Shown: piece after piece, positions 1-12,090 of the stretch
Layout of the letters: each line of letters starts with the position of its first letter
Position numbering within the stretch: position 1 is the stretch's first letter
Source of the DNA: Desarmillaria ectypa
Lineage: Eukaryota; Basidiomycota; Agaricomycetes; Agaricales; Physalacriaceae
Direction of reading: 5' to 3'
Length of the DNA stretch: 64,000 bases
Assembly: GCA_030407005.1 (NCBI GenBank)
Contig: JAUDYN010000007.1
Location: 992,001 to 1,056,000 of the forward strand
The notes under the pieces: generated by a model
What the model was told of the DNA's origin: nothing
Seen by the model: the letters and a program-made list of their open reading frames with translations, nothing else
Databases searched by the model: none
Program-made: the position numbers and the translations under genes

Positions 1-42
1 TCTCCTTAATTTGGTGACTCACACAATCATACAATCTTCCAG

Positions 43-1085
43 ATGACAAAACAGCATCTAGACCGATTAACCCTACCCCTATTAACCCTGCACGCTCAAT
101 CGTTGATGAAAGGGAGCGGGCTGAGCGATTAAGTGAACGGATGGAGAGGGAACGCGTGGAGAGGGAACGTATGGAACGAGAACGCATGGACCGCCATACA
201 CCCAAGCCATTCGGGCCAGGCTCGCTTCCTCAGCGGCAATTCCAAAATCAGTTCCACACACAGTTCGTTCCAGCCGCATCTGGTCCAGCCGGTGTTCCAA
301 TGGGAGGACCTCCAGGGATCGTCTTTGACAATTCAAACAAGAAACGGGAGCGAGAGATAGTACGAGACTCTCGGGGAGGAAAGAGACCAAGGTTATCTCG
401 TCCCGTTCAAAGCAAGGTGAAACTACACCTGGGAACATATATTTGGCCCAAGGTTCCGTTTCCCTTTCATTTCCCTCCGCCCGCACCCAAAGAGGAGTTC
501 CCGCCGTTACCGAATCCAGTAAAGGAAGGCGAGGAAGATGCAATCATCGTGGACTGTGAACGGATAGCTGACGTCCTCGTGCCGAATGGATTTTTTCCTG
601 ATTCCCGGCCACCACCCGGGAAAACCAAAGTATGGGGTGGTGGTGACCCGGAAAGGAGAGTTTACACAGATGATTCTGATCTCTTTTCGTGCGCTGTGCA
701 TGCAGGTTGGGTCACGTATAGCGGTGCAAGAAAGGCTAAGAAGGAAGGGAACGATTTGAGAGTACATGTAAGGATCATCCGGGTCTCGGGAAGAGGTCCG
801 GAGGTCGGTCATTCCAAGGAGGAGGTCATTGGCCGTTTTTTAGGCGGATGGGGTGAGGGTGAGGGCGAGGGCGAAGAGGATGATGGACGGGGATTGATGA
901 GCTGCGGATGGGGAACAGGTCATGATGGGAGTGCTATTGAGGTACTCGGAGTAGAGTGGGTCAGCAGACGGGGCGGTAGGGGGAAAGCAGGACGAAATCA
1001 GAGATTGGATGAGTATGCGCAGAGAAGGCAGGAAGTTATGTCTATCCCTGAGGAATCAGAAATGGTCACGATGAGGTTTGGGTAG
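43..1085 (+). CDS. Rxt3-family subunit of histone deacetylase complex (3' part)
   Basis: Last exon of a gene that begins upstream of the window. The open frame starts just after an acceptor (...cttccag at 36-42) and a TGA at 15-17 closes the same frame further upstream, so the exon probably begins at 43. The protein opens with a charged region containing repeated M-E-R-E-R units (from about 141), then a Pro-rich stretch. It then has the conserved block KVWGGGDPERRVYTDDSDLF followed by an H-A-G-W-V and VHVRIIRV segment, which is the Rxt3 domain. In yeast, Rxt3 belongs to the Rpd3L deacetylase complex and acts in nuclear chromatin repression. After the domain come an E/G-rich insert and a short tail ending at TAG 1083-1085. 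The domain assignment comes from recalled family features. The N-terminus is outside the window. Confidence 0.8.
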
Positions 1086-1658
1086 CACATTGGTTTACAT
1101 ATCTAATTTATTTTTTCGTATTTCTTTTTACTTAGTTTGGTGGAAGTTGACGCCCATGACGATACACAAGTACGTAAGCCGCTGAAGCAAAGCAAGGGGC
1201 AAGTTACTTAGCTTGTCTTCTTCCAGTCTTCTCCAACTTTTCGCCGGCTTTTTACTGCCTGATACGCATCTAACTCCCCTATGTGCTGCGCCGTAATATC
1301 CATTAATGTAGTTATAAGAAGAGTCAAATCTTTCTTATAATCGGCCTCAAGTTGCCGTGCCGGAGTTCCAACCAGGTAACTGCTATACTTCTAAATTTCC
1401 TGGTATTCCTCACAGTCTGACAGAATGGCAGGTCTTGTTTCACACGTGCGCCCGCTTCGTGTCCTTTTCCCGTCAATTCGGACTTCGTATGAAGTTACTC
1501 TTGAACGCCATGATCACTGACAATCTTTATTTAAATCGATTATCCTTCCACCATAATGACAGAAGAAGAGGAATTCAGAAGAAATCAGGCATATCCTGAA
1601 ACATCGTGTTATATTCTTAATGGTAAAATACGAAAATAAAAAGAGTATCAACGCTAAA
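1086..1658. other. Intergenic, convergent 3' ends
   Basis: This lies between the stops of the Rxt3 gene (+) and the GH16 gene (-), so it should hold two 3' UTRs. An 80-codon plus-strand frame at 1357-1599 has no recognisable motif. No repeat or RNA gene was seen. Confidence 0.6.
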
Positions 1659-3185
1659 TTAACCGTATACCTTCACCCAAGCAAAGTTGAAGTAAGCATC
1701 GGCAAAGGCACCAGGGTTATTGTTGACAAAGTCTTATTAATATGCAGGATTAGTTTTATGATTACTTTCATGTAGGCTGTGTGCTTACCAACACAGGAGG
1801 AAGGACAACCGGAGCTTGCGTAGACGTTTCCAGCCCAGTCGCCACCTAATAATGTGGTGAGACACCGAGGGAAAGAAATAAAAGAAAAAGTTACTCACAG
1901 AAAGTTACTGAGATAATTGTCTAGGTAAGCTCGCAGGAGAAGCGTTATAAGGCATCACTTACGGTTGATAATAATGTTCTGGGCACTGAAATGACTCGCC
2001 AACGAGCAAGAGTTGCTCGGGAAATATGCGGCGGGAGTCCCCTATGGCACTTTGAGAAATCTGAGTTTCCAATTGAGCGAAACACTAACCCAGTTATCGG
2101 TATTGATGGAACCGCTACCACTACTGACGACAGAGGGAACGTTGGAATCATACCTGCCCCAGAACCATATCTTGATGAACGAGTCGGTCCTCTCCATGGC
2201 ATACCTAGAAATTTTCAGTCAGTCGCAGTCGCCGAGAAGTCAGTCGAGGACGAACCAGCCTCCGCCGTTGTTGTTGAAACCTGATCCGTAGCTATTCGCA
2301 CTCTGTAGCTGGACACCGCACCCTGCGTTACTATTAACGTTTACGTCGCAGTTGCTCGTCAGAGCAACTCTGAAGAGGGTTTTAGTGGTAAATTGGGTTA
2401 TCGAGAAGGAAACGCAAGATACCCAGTCTGAGAACGCGAACTACTAGGCATCGTGCATCCTAGAATATTAATGAGTACTGATCTTTTGTACTGCGGAATT
2501 AGCGTACCAGATGAGGTATGCAAAGTAGCTTGGTTGTATGCCTGGTTGTTAACGCCCTCAATAATATCAACCTCTCCCTAAATTTGTTCTGGTGAGCGGG
2601 TGATTTTTGTAGCGTCTCAAGACCTCACCCCGTAAGGCCAGTTAGGGCCAACAGTCCATACCGCAGGCCAAGTGCTAAAAGAAAGGTTGAATTGCATGAA
2701 CTCGGCCCATATTGCAAAGTACGAACCCGCATCCCTGTGGCATATGCCGGATGTTGAATCTAGAATAAACGAATTTAACATCGATTGTTTAAGCACCTTC
2801 ATATTACTTACACCATGACGGTGTTGCTGCCGTACTGCTTGTTTGACATCAGACGAACGGAATTACGACCGGGTCCGTTCGCGTTTAGGACGGTTGTATC
2901 ATCAGCGCGTAGGATGAAGGTGTCACCAGACGCATAGGTCAGATTGCGAGATTTGGATGTTGAAACGTCGACATAGTTTCTGCGATGAACAGCGCATTAG
3001 AATGAGTAGAGACTTCGTATCAAGAAAGTCACTTACACACGCCCATTGGTGGGGTCATAAATCGCTTGATGCGAGAAACCAGAGTAAAACTGGGAGCCAA
3101 CAAAGCTGTCGGTCTGCTGGTACGATGCGCCGAAGACCGGAGAGACGAGAGACGAGACGAGAGCGACCGCTGTGAGGAAAAGCAT
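1659..3185 (-). CDS. Secreted GH16 endo-beta-glucanase (multi-intron)
   Basis: Glycoside hydrolase family 16 enzyme, predicted to cut beta-1,3 or mixed-linked beta-glucans outside the cell. ATG at 3185 opens a signal peptide (MLFLTAVALVSSLVSPVFG) followed by the mature segment with GFSHQAIYDPTNGRV. Later exons read NYVDVSTSKSRNLTYASGD, TFILRADDTTVLNANG and RLMSNKQYGSNTVMV, then FNIRHMPQGCG-TWPAVW and the catalytic GEVDIIEGVNNQ (nucleophile Glu, Asp, acid/base Glu of the E-x-D-x-x-E motif). The 3' exons give INTDNWG-TPAAYFPSNSCS, CGDWAGNVYASSGCPSSCV and the terminal FNFAWVKVYG before TAA at 1661-1659. About nine short introns with GT/AG ends keep one frame, with no lesion found. No carbohydrate-binding module is visible. 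A TATA box lies 74 bp upstream. Exact substrate is not decidable from sequence. Confidence 0.88.
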
Positions 3186-4094
3186 GATAACCGTGCCTTG
3201 GAGTGAAGAAAAGAGGCTTCAGTCGGATTCGATGAAGTCGATAGGTCCTCCATCGTATCCTTTATACCTCAGCCGCTCCGTATAGCGGACATTGTTGCAA
3301 CGTGAACAACCATGAGCAGCATGTCCAGCTCGAGAGGCAGACCACAAGGGAGCCTCAGCTGAAAAGGCAAGGTGACTTCTTGGTGAGAACTGCAGCGACA
3401 AGCCACCACTCAAAACTCGACACGAACACATGATAGTGGACAGCGCCAGAAGGAAAAATCCATTCGACGGTGAATGTCCGAAGGAATGAATACGTGTCAA
3501 CCAGTTTGAGGGTGAGCTTCCTACCTTTTGGAAACAGAAACATCGCGACGTGACAAGTGCCGCAATGGAGGTGGACTTTGCGGATTAGACATTTGAATGC
3601 CAAGAGTTCCCAACTTGGGTAGTTTGCTTGAGAACGGCGCACATGCACGATGTCAGTGACTCAAAACTCGATATAGTTTTCCGTTAATGAAACGCGCTCG
3701 GCTGAGTACCGCTGATCTTTGTGCAGATGGCAACGATAAGCTACGAGGGGTCGAATACTCATCAAGCAGCTGGATCCCGGACCATGTGGAGCAGAATGAT
3801 GTTCCGAGCAGGCTCAAAAGGGGAAGACGGTTCCACAGAGTGAAGGAATACACATCGTCCCGAACAAATCACGGATATCGAAGCATGTGAAAAGTCGACA
3901 CCTATTGGTGGTAATTAGTTCCCGCTACGAAGGCGCAATGACGTCACGCGTCATTGACATTTTGGGCTTTCCCGGACCCGCCTCCTCGCATATGCTGCCC
4001 GGTGGACACCTGGGCCTGAGAAAGAAAGCAGACTACACCATTCATATGAACAAGTCATTGTGTGAAAATGAAAATTTTCGTTTCACCTGATCAT
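3186..4094. other. Intergenic: GH16 promoter and GIT1-like 3' flank
   Basis: It contains the GH16 promoter (TATA at 3259-3266) and sequence downstream of the minus-strand permease. Overlapping frames of 60-97 codons on both strands (for example 3355-3648 minus, 3687-3890 plus) carry no motif I recognise and look fortuitous. Confidence 0.5.
3259..3266 (-). promoter_or_regulatory. TATA box of GH16 gene
   Basis: TATAAAGG on the minus strand, 74 bp upstream of the predicted GH16 start codon, at a spacing usual for fungal TATA promoters. Confidence 0.5.
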
Positions 4095-6184
4095 CTATGA
4101 ATCTGTCTGTTCTTTAGATACCTCGCCCTTCTCCGACACAACTAAAGCATCAACGAACTCTGCCGCGCCAACATCTCCGTGCCAACCATTTGCTTCCAAG
4201 AACTCCTGGAACTTTGCATCCTCAATAGCCAAATCCCTATCCAAACTAAAGAAAGAAGGTTTAAAGTTAGGTCCCTATACAGGACGAGAAACCTTACTCG
4301 TTACGAATGAAGAACCAAGTTACGGTCATACCGGCCAAACCACAGATAGCCGCAATGATCTGGAAAAAATGAAAAGCATATTTTGCAACTCGGGCAGCGA
4401 CTCACAAAGGTCCATCGCTTCCCCAGGTTGTCCTGAATTGGCTTGAAAGCCTGGGTTCCTAGAACTGCGCCAACTTTTCCAATCGCTGCTGAAAACCCAT
4501 AACATGTCCCACGGACAGCAGTCGCATATGATTCACTCGAAGTCAATCCGAGCATGTCCCCAGGACCGGCATTAGCAAAAGAGTTCATCAGACCATATCT
4601 GCCCCACCCAGATCAGAACACCACCAAGAGGGTAGCAACCAACATACAATACAATGAACCCCGGAACATTCTTGATGACCTTGTCATAGGCACACCCCAC
4701 TGCCAACCCAAAAATAAGGTATCCACTGAACCCGAGAATCACTGAAAATTGTGGCGCGAAGAGTCAGGTGCAACATCGCCTCAGAAGGCGCATTGACGTG
4801 ACATACTTGTGTTCCTCCGCCCCAGGTGGTTGACCAATAGCGCGCCAACAACGCATCCCGGAAGCGCGATCATACCCAGAAGAAGCTGGTACTCCGCAGT
4901 CTTACGAACGAGTTCTTTTCCTTTGACCGAGACGACAGAAGAGATGATTTGACCCGAGACTGTCATTCGGTAATTGAATTCCTGGAGACAGTAATGGAGG
5001 AGTGTACACTTACATACGCCATTGGGGAAGGTAATGAAGTCGTATAAAAACCATGCTCCCGCAGTGCCGATCAAGGTTTTCCAGTAGTATCTGATGGTTA
5101 ACAGATACGGCACATTTTGCTGGATGGCACCTTTCCGGTAGAGTTGCGAGTTGAGCATCTTGAGACGGAAATAGAACACTGCGAGAGCTGCCAGCGTAAC
5201 AACGAATCAGCACCCCCACCATGATAGTAGTTGAGGTATTTGACTGACGAGGTATACAGCTGATACCGAAGACAGTTCTCCATACAGTCGAAAGATTCGC
5301 CTGTATACCACCTAAGGAAAAAGGTAGTTGCTATGGCATTCGAACATATGAAGCAAAACTCACCAGCTGCCTCGAAGACGATCAGATAGAGGATGCAGGC
5401 GAAAGGCGTCCCAAAAGAGAGCATAAAGTTTGTGACCATGATGAAAACTGGCCCGCGCTGCTTCCTGATCTTTTCATTGGCAGCTTCCACAGCAGACGTT
5501 GAGCAGCTGGGGTATTCTCCTCCCAGACCTATACCAGTGATACCTCGGCCTGGAATATAGCGAGTCAGAGACGGAACACAGTGGAAATAGGCAAGCATAC
5601 AAACAGTGAACATCCAAAGGAAGCCTATAAAGCTCCCACTGGCGCCATGGGATGCGGTACAGAGTACGATCCCAATGACGATCATGACTGTCGAAAGTAC
5701 GATTCCCCATTTTCGGCCCTTGACGTCGCAGAGATAACCGATGATAATCTGACCGAAAATAGTGCCAACAGTCAAAGAATTAGATAACTGCGTCGACCAG
5801 TGGGAATTGTATGCTGAGCCATAGAGCTGAGCAAAGACAACATTTGTCTAAAGAGGGATTCGGGAAGGAGGGTCACGAGTGCCGAGATGGAGGACCTAGA
5901 GTGGACTTACGAGTGACATGATGTTCTGTAGGACGTAGAAATCAGCACGGGTTCGGTACGAGCTAACCACAAGCTTACATTCTGTAAGCCGTCGCTAATA
6001 AGAGCGAAACCTAGGACTGATATGAAAACAAGGTAGGACGGGCGGGACATGGTTTCGTACCAGAGCAGGCAATAGTGAACGCACTGGATAGCCTTTCTTT
6101 CGTCCTCAGAATTTCCAGCCTAGACCTATCGTGATCCTTGGAGAGCTGGGGCAAGGAAACGCCTTTCCCGTCGTCGGCGCTCAT
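4095..6184 (-). CDS. MFS permease, GIT1 / phosphate:H+ symporter type
   Basis: Twelve-helix plasma-membrane transporter of the phosphate:H+ symporter branch of the MFS, closest by motif to fungal glycerophosphodiester permease Git1. ATG at 6184. The first exons join to VLGFALISDGLQNNIMSL and TNVVFAQLYGSAYNSHWS, followed by TVGTIFGQIIIGYLCDVKGR (helix 2 and the G-x-x-x-D-x-x-G-R-K loop motif). Then come GITGIGLGGEYPSCSTSAVE (helix 4-5), a central loop, GTAGAWFLYDFITFPNGV, LPGCVVGALLVNHLGRR, GLMNSFANAGPGDMLGLTSS and a cytosolic acidic tail ending EQTDS. About ten introns, frame intact, stop TAG 4097-4095. Substrate is inferred only: glycerophosphoinositol, glycerophosphocholine or inorganic phosphate are the family possibilities. 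Confidence 0.82.
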
Positions 6185-7255
6185 CGTGAAAGGGTGGAGT
6201 TCTTGGAAGGAAAAGACAGTAATCTTTGCTCTTAAACTGATCCTCGTAAGGCACCAAAAAGTTGCATAAATAAGACGATACAGCGCACGAGAGGAATCAG
6301 AAGCCCTTAATTGGTTCCTTCTGCTTCTGCCTCTCGTCTAGACATCAGATCGGAACATCAGTCCTGCCCAATGGTGGCCTAATTTTGGACGCACGTTGGA
6401 TCGTATATCACTCGCCCTATGTAGATGCTCAAGAGAGGGTGGGAGAAAAGATCAGCATAGGTAGATTATCCTTGTCAGCACGCATAAGACATAGTGATAA
6501 GATGATGAGATCTTGTGCTGATGGGTGCTAGTTCTGTAGGCACTTGGAATGGAGCACAGCCTAGGTTCAAGCACGAACAGGAGCAGGCGGCTTCACGACG
6601 ATGATGAGTATATAGTGGAACGAAGACTTGTGAATACGTACTTAATGTTCCTGCTAACGTGACAGCATCAGTATACAGATCTTCATCTCCGTGTGTATCG
6701 TAGTCGCATCGTTGTCCAAAGAAATCGCCCGAAAAATATCCCAAACATGGCTGGAATGAAGGCGACCGCAGAACACTACACTAAAAATTTGAAAATGAGC
6801 GACATGAAAGACGGAAGTTTGATGTCCGACGGGTAAAGTTACCCTTACCTCACCTCAGCTTGTACGAAGGCAAACAATTCTATGTCTTCAAACGTCGGTT
6901 TCGGGGCCATCAGGGCGAAGGGTTAACTGCATGGTTCACAGTCTAAATCGGCGAGGCGATTCAACATGGGCGCGCCTAGCCTCAACGACGTCGGGGCTTG
7001 CGGTGAATCCGTATTCTTCCGGGTTGTACTTCGTAGATACCTGTCCTCGAGAAAAGCTGGTAGGCTGATTTTGGCAGATAACATTAAATGGGTCCAGTCG
7101 GCTTCAGCTTGAGACTGTACAGGCTGACCCACTGTCATTCCTTTTCCCGCAGCTAGCTGTACTGTGCTTGCGACTCGTGGCGATTCAGTACCATCGTTCC
7201 ACCATCACTTCAAAGATCATAATTAATCATATCGTATAGGTGTACTGAAGAGAAT
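6185..7255. other. Intergenic
   Basis: Upstream of the permease and downstream of the F-box gene. Two minus-strand frames (6475-6744 and 6923-7138, 89 and 71 codons) show no domain, signal peptide or paralog in the window. No repeat or RNA gene was recognised. Confidence 0.5.
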
Positions 7256-9112
7256 CTAGCACACATCTGATTCTTCTCCCCAACTATCGTCATCTGTAAA
7301 ATCATCGGATTCCCAGTCATCACCTTGCCCGTCGTCTTCTTCAAGAAGATCACGCAGGTCCACAATGTCATCCCCTTCTTCGTGACCCATAGTGTCCTCC
7401 CAGGGTTTGCTTTTGCGCCCTGCTAAAACTGCGATATCCAATCCTTCATCGAGTAAACTCTTGAATTTCCTCACGTTACACACCCGATGGGGTCTGAAGT
7501 TGGGGGTGGTGAACCAGACTTCAACCCGCACTTTGGTTACTGCTTTCCACAGACTATCGACAAAAGCATAAATCTGCTGCAGACAATCCGATAGCACCTC
7601 ACGGAACCCGCAAATCTCATTCGAACATTTTATCTCGAGTCTTGATAACAGCGGAAAGTGACCAGACGTACGCATGAAGGTGCTCAGTTCAGATAGAAGT
7701 CTATCGTTCGAATGAGTGACCGTAATTTCAAGGTCCACGAGACTTTTGTGGACAAACGGGAGTGCTGAGAGGATGCTATCCGGAACACCGCGAAGATGCA
7801 GCTTCTTCAGAGTGCACCCCGAACGATGAATGAAGGCGGATAGGGTGTCTCCTGCACTCTTGTCGCGAGCCCACCCGAAATGGCGGATATGTAGCTCGTC
7901 GATCCCTGGGAGATGGAAGTAGTCAAGCACGTACCAAGCGCGGACACGAAAAGTACGGATAACGGAACTGCGAAATCGGGGCATTTCACCGTTATATGGC
8001 TGAGGGGGTGAAGGTGGTCCATACTCCGTCAGATGAGACCCTTGGAGGAGAATGGTTTGGACTGTGGAACGCCATACATCCACCCGCATGCTGTCAAGCT
8101 GGTGGTCGAGGGATCTGAGTTGGCCGAGCGGGAAATTGAGCGCGCTATCTACAGAGAGCTGGTTCAGACGAACAGAGCGAAGTTTGGGTGCCAGGGTGAA
8201 GGCTTCTTGAAGCTCATTGTGGATCTGTGCCTCCCAGGGCAAGGATATATGCACTATCTCCAGGCGGTCTAGCCGTCCGTGTAGTGCACGGAGACATTTC
8301 AACATGAGAGGGCTTGACACTCCGATGTTCAGATATCGAAACTGGCGAGAGTGCTGTATCAACACTTTCATGAGTTGGCAGTCGATTGGAAGTGCGGCAA
8401 GACTCTGGGCAATGATTTCGTAACCGCTTTCATTTGACAAAACGCTCTCCTTATCGTCGCCATCGGCTGATGCACTGAGCTCTCCGTCGTTATTGTCTAT
8501 AGATGGCAGGTTAATTTCTGATTCCTCATATTGTGTCCATCTCTTCTTTGTTCTGTATCCGAACCACACGGAGAGAGGAAATGTGCCAGATCGCTTTAGA
8601 GCCGTCCAAAGCAGCATTGCAGGATCCTTGACGGAAAGTGTTTCGCCATAAGAAACGGCATTTGTGATGTTTGCAGACGACCAGAGGGCACCATACGTGC
8701 ATGCCAAGGTTCTCCACGGTTTGCATATGTGGGTGAGGAGCCATGGTCCGTTAGTTATATCGAAGACGTCGTACTTTTCCTGGACGACCGACTGAAAGAT
8801 CTCCAGGACAACGTCAGTCGGCAGTCTGCGTATGGGGGAGAGTACGGTATTGCAGTCGTCAATAACTCGACGCAAGGCACGAATCTCCGCTTTCTTTTCC
8901 ATGATCTTAGCCTGGAATGATGCTATCTCCTTCTCTGCGAGAAGGATGTCGTCAGCTGCTTGCGCGATCATGTCCGGGATAGTGCGGGTGGCATCTGAGT
9001 CTTCGGCAGGTGGATCGTTGGTCTGGAGGAGGCGGGTGAATGAGGGCGGGTAGATGTATTTGTCCTGAGGTCGATATGGTGCCAAAGACACTTGTGGTAC
9101 GGTAGCCGCCAT
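7256..9112 (-). CDS. F-box-like domain protein, intronless, 618 aa
   Basis: A single uninterrupted exon of 618 codons. A heptad-like helical stretch (about residues 48-85, DDILLAEKEIASFQAKIMEK and following) precedes an F-box-like segment near residues 93-150 (IRRLPTDVVLEIFQSVV, then LLTHICKPWRTLACTYGALW). The remainder has irregular Leu-rich repeats (for example LDRLEIVHISLPWEAQ, DELHIRHFGW, LKKLHLRGVPDSILSALPF) and a very acidic C-terminal tail rich in D and E. This layout is widespread in agaricomycete genomes, where such genes occur in large expanded families. The F-box would recruit Skp1 and an SCF ubiquitin ligase and the repeats would select substrates. The client is unknown. The start at 9112 is the first ATG of the frame and precedes the coiled region. 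Confidence 0.85.
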   Translation of the reverse strand: MAATVPQVSLAPYRPQDKYIYPPSFTRLLQTNDPPAEDSDATRTIPDMIAQAADDILLAEKEIASFQAKIMEKKAEIRALRRVIDDCNTVLSPIRRLPTDVVLEIFQSVVQEKYDVFDITNGPWLLTHICKPWRTLACTYGALWSSANITNAVSYGETLSVKDPAMLLWTALKRSGTFPLSVWFGYRTKKRWTQYEESEINLPSIDNNDGELSASADGDDKESVLSNESGYEIIAQSLAALPIDCQLMKVLIQHSRQFRYLNIGVSSPLMLKCLRALHGRLDRLEIVHISLPWEAQIHNELQEAFTLAPKLRSVRLNQLSVDSALNFPLGQLRSLDHQLDSMRVDVWRSTVQTILLQGSHLTEYGPPSPPQPYNGEMPRFRSSVIRTFRVRAWYVLDYFHLPGIDELHIRHFGWARDKSAGDTLSAFIHRSGCTLKKLHLRGVPDSILSALPFVHKSLVDLEITVTHSNDRLLSELSTFMRTSGHFPLLSRLEIKCSNEICGFREVLSDCLQQIYAFVDSLWKAVTKVRVEVWFTTPNFRPHRVCNVRKFKSLLDEGLDIAVLAGRKSKPWEDTMGHEEGDDIVDLRDLLEEDDGQGDDWESDDFTDDDSWGEESDVC

Positions 9113-11340
9113 GGTTGAAGGAAGTCGATTAGGAACAAGGAACTAATCTGGAGCGGTGAGTGACCAGATAAGAATGCGATCAGGATGAGTGACTCACCTA
9201 TTCAGGCCTCAGGTTCAAAAGGTCAGTTTGAGTGAGATACGTCGCTTTGAAGACGAGTCGGGCGTCGCAAGAAGAACAAGTTATAAGTAGTAGTGTCCCA
9301 TTATAAAGAGAAACCCAAGTGGCTCCGAGTAGCAAGCTGGACAATGGGAAGATCGACAAAGCACCGATCAACTTGCCACTATTGGAGTCCGCGAAGGTCT
9401 AAATGCATGTCCATGTTACATGCCACTGAGGTATAAAGGTCTTATTCAAGTAGCCAAGTCAATGGCATCCCAGAAAGTGCACAAGAAAGAATATTTACAA
9501 AGGAAGACCATGATGAGTCATGACCTTGTCATGGCCTAATTTTTACAACCTGCGAACATGGCCGATCAACAAACTTCGAATAGTAATAATGGCGCCAGTT
9601 AATGCGAACCTCGATGGATGAAATAAAGGAACCTTCTTTTCAATGGCCCGGGGCGGAAGTAATAAGTAACATGCATATCACCAACTTTGATTGTTATTGA
9701 AAGCAATGCTTATTCACCGCATCGCAAAAGACAATGACCCAACACCGGACTGGCCTGTAGGTGAAAGGACCCGCCGCTGCATCCCGGGCAGCGGAGTGGA
9801 ACATGCAAATTTTTGTGCTTAGTCTGCCTAACCGAAATTCACAGAGAAAAGACAAAGTAAAACCATTCTTGAATTTCGAACTAGAAGCAGTGTCCTCAAG
9901 TCAGTAGTGAAAGAGTGAAACATCCGACCCTTACATGCTCGCCATATCGGCCCGGAAGCCGAATACTACTCTTCTCACCTATCATGTCGCTGGGCTCCGA
10001 TATTGAGGACTCAGCCAGCTTGCCTCGAACTGCAATGTTGTTTGGCGCACATATTCCAGATTTCGCGTGGCTCATCTCTTCTTGTATAGATAATTTCATC
10101 TCGTCCATATTTTGGCTTCTATCAACTTCGTATGGGTCGACGAAATGAGAATCTTCCTATCATTAGAATAACAATAGGATTTGTGCTCCAATCTCGTATA
10201 TCATCCACAGGATCTGGAGATCTTCCTTTCTCTCGATTTCACAGTTTTTCCATGACTTATAGGGAAATAGCATTGTGTCCAATATTTCCTTTCGTTATTC
10301 ATGGATTCGCCGTCAGCCCTATGCTGTCCCTCAGTAGGAATTTATCATATCATTCAATCTCGTCGCCTGCTGTCTATGTTGATCGTGTCCTGACAGACTT
10401 CTTACTGCGCTATCATGAGGACCTAAGCTTTGATTTAGACAGCGATAATACTTATCTGATCACTCGGAAACCCTTTTTGGTCTGTGTTACGCTGCGCCGG
10501 GATACTCTGGGTGGATAATACTTATGATTGTGCCACGCCGTGACCGTCGAAATGATGAGCTCCCATAAAAATGCCCGCTGATGCAGGGTGGTCCAGAATA
10601 TTAAATTTTGGATACTTGAGGCAACGACTTCACGAGCATTATTATATTCAACACTCACTAGTGATTTCCCTCTATCCAAATTCTTCAGCACGTAGAGCCA
10701 GAAAAATGTTCGACGACTTCTGCTGTTACGACTTACCGACACCACTGAAACTCAGAAGACATCTCGATTAATCAGCTCAAGCTCAAGATCAGGGCTAAAA
10801 CTCTCGGGATTGAATAGGCTATAGAGACCTCTACAGATGATCACGTCAATAATAATGTCGATTTTGTAGAAATCACGGACTGACCTACTGATTTTGATAT
10901 CAAGGACTCAAAGTATGCTACAAAGTGAAGCGCCAATTTCCATGGAACCGATGCCGCACACACGGTGAGGAATATCTGGCGAAATGGCAGGGGGAAATTT
11001 TAGGTGATAATCGGTAACCACTTACATAGACGTCGATGGGATAACAGCCCTAGGCCCTTCTTGTCGAACAAGTTTTGACGATCCCCGTGGTCGCCGCAAA
11101 TCCGAACTGAATGGTATAGTTTGGTATAGATATAGAATTACACGTCAAGTTGTTGCGATATGCCGAAGTCATCTGTAGTCAATAGGTACAAACATGATTA
11201 TGTAGCTCTGCAGTACTGTACAATCGAATAATTATCTGCGTGTTCGTCTGTGTCTGTGCTTCTCTCTCTCTTTTAGTCCTTCTTCCCTCTCTCTGCCTTT
11301 TCCTAGCCTCGTTCCCTGCAACACAAGTATACGCGGTATA
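9113..11340. other. Long gene-poor interval
   Basis: No gene could be supported in 2.2 kb. The longest frames are 10132-10518 (+, 128 codons, holding VLTDFLLRYHEDLSFDLDSD) and 10452-10745 (-, 97 codons). They overlap on opposite strands, have no recognised domain, and their flanks do not extend through plausible introns. Old gene remnants remain possible. Confidence 0.4.
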
Positions 11341-12090
11341 CTAGTCAAAAATAACAGTCATAGGTGAAGGATACCTCGCCCCTCGGCTTCGGCTTGGCTG
11401 TTCTAATGCTGGACAATACTGATACGGGCTATAAGGCATGCTCCGTCGAGCTACGATTGAATCAGTACGAGACAAGAAAGACCGAGGCCGAGGGTTCCTT
11501 ACTTTTTCTTCCCCTCTTCTCAGCGTTCGACCTCTGAGTGAAATTCAAATCAGTTTCGGGTGTCTGGGTAGGGGTTTCATCCGTTGATAGGCACCGAGGG
11601 ACTGTGCGTGTGAGAAGATGGTCAGGGACGAGTATTTCCAAGCCAGATATAATGATGACGCTCACCATACTCAGGCCCACAAGGACTGGGCGACAAATCC
11701 GACGATGCGGAACTTCCCAATTCGTAGCCTGGTCCCGAAGTAATACTAGTTGCGGCAAGTATGTTGGCAAGGGCCTCCTCTTGCGTTACTTCACACTCTT
11801 CTCGAGGACGGCCTCTCTGACGATATCGCGTTATTCTGACACTCGTCTTCGGCAGCTCCTGCATATCAGTATCCTCTGCAACAACGGTCAGCGATCGGGG
11901 ATTGCACTTTCGACCGACGGGACGTACTCGACGCGCATGGAGGGCCTGGTGGCGTGAACCAAATAGGGCTCAACCGGGGTTCGTCAATGTTGACAACCTC
12001 AGGGCCCTGCAGAGGCTCGAAACCAGTGACTGGGACGTAGCCCAACTTTCGAGCAGATTCACATAAGGTACCGCGAATGTTCTGAGGCAT
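11341..12090 (-). CDS. Small protein of unknown family, member A
   Basis: Not recognised from any named family. It is supported as a gene because two other loci here (26916-27619 and 29687-30097, same strand) share its layout and intron positions. Start ATG 12090 gives MPQNIRGTLCESARK. The first exon has LSPIWFTPPGPPCAS and ends in a phase-1 donor GTACGT. The second begins with KDTDMQELPKTSVRI, then a basic run and ECEVTQEEALANILAATS, and ends PEY with a phase-1 intron. The last exons carry a T/P-rich segment, a basic patch (RGRK) and a Ser/Arg tail to TAG at 11343-11341. No signal peptide or membrane helix. It could be a nuclear or cytosolic regulatory protein, but function is unknown. Confidence 0.55.
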
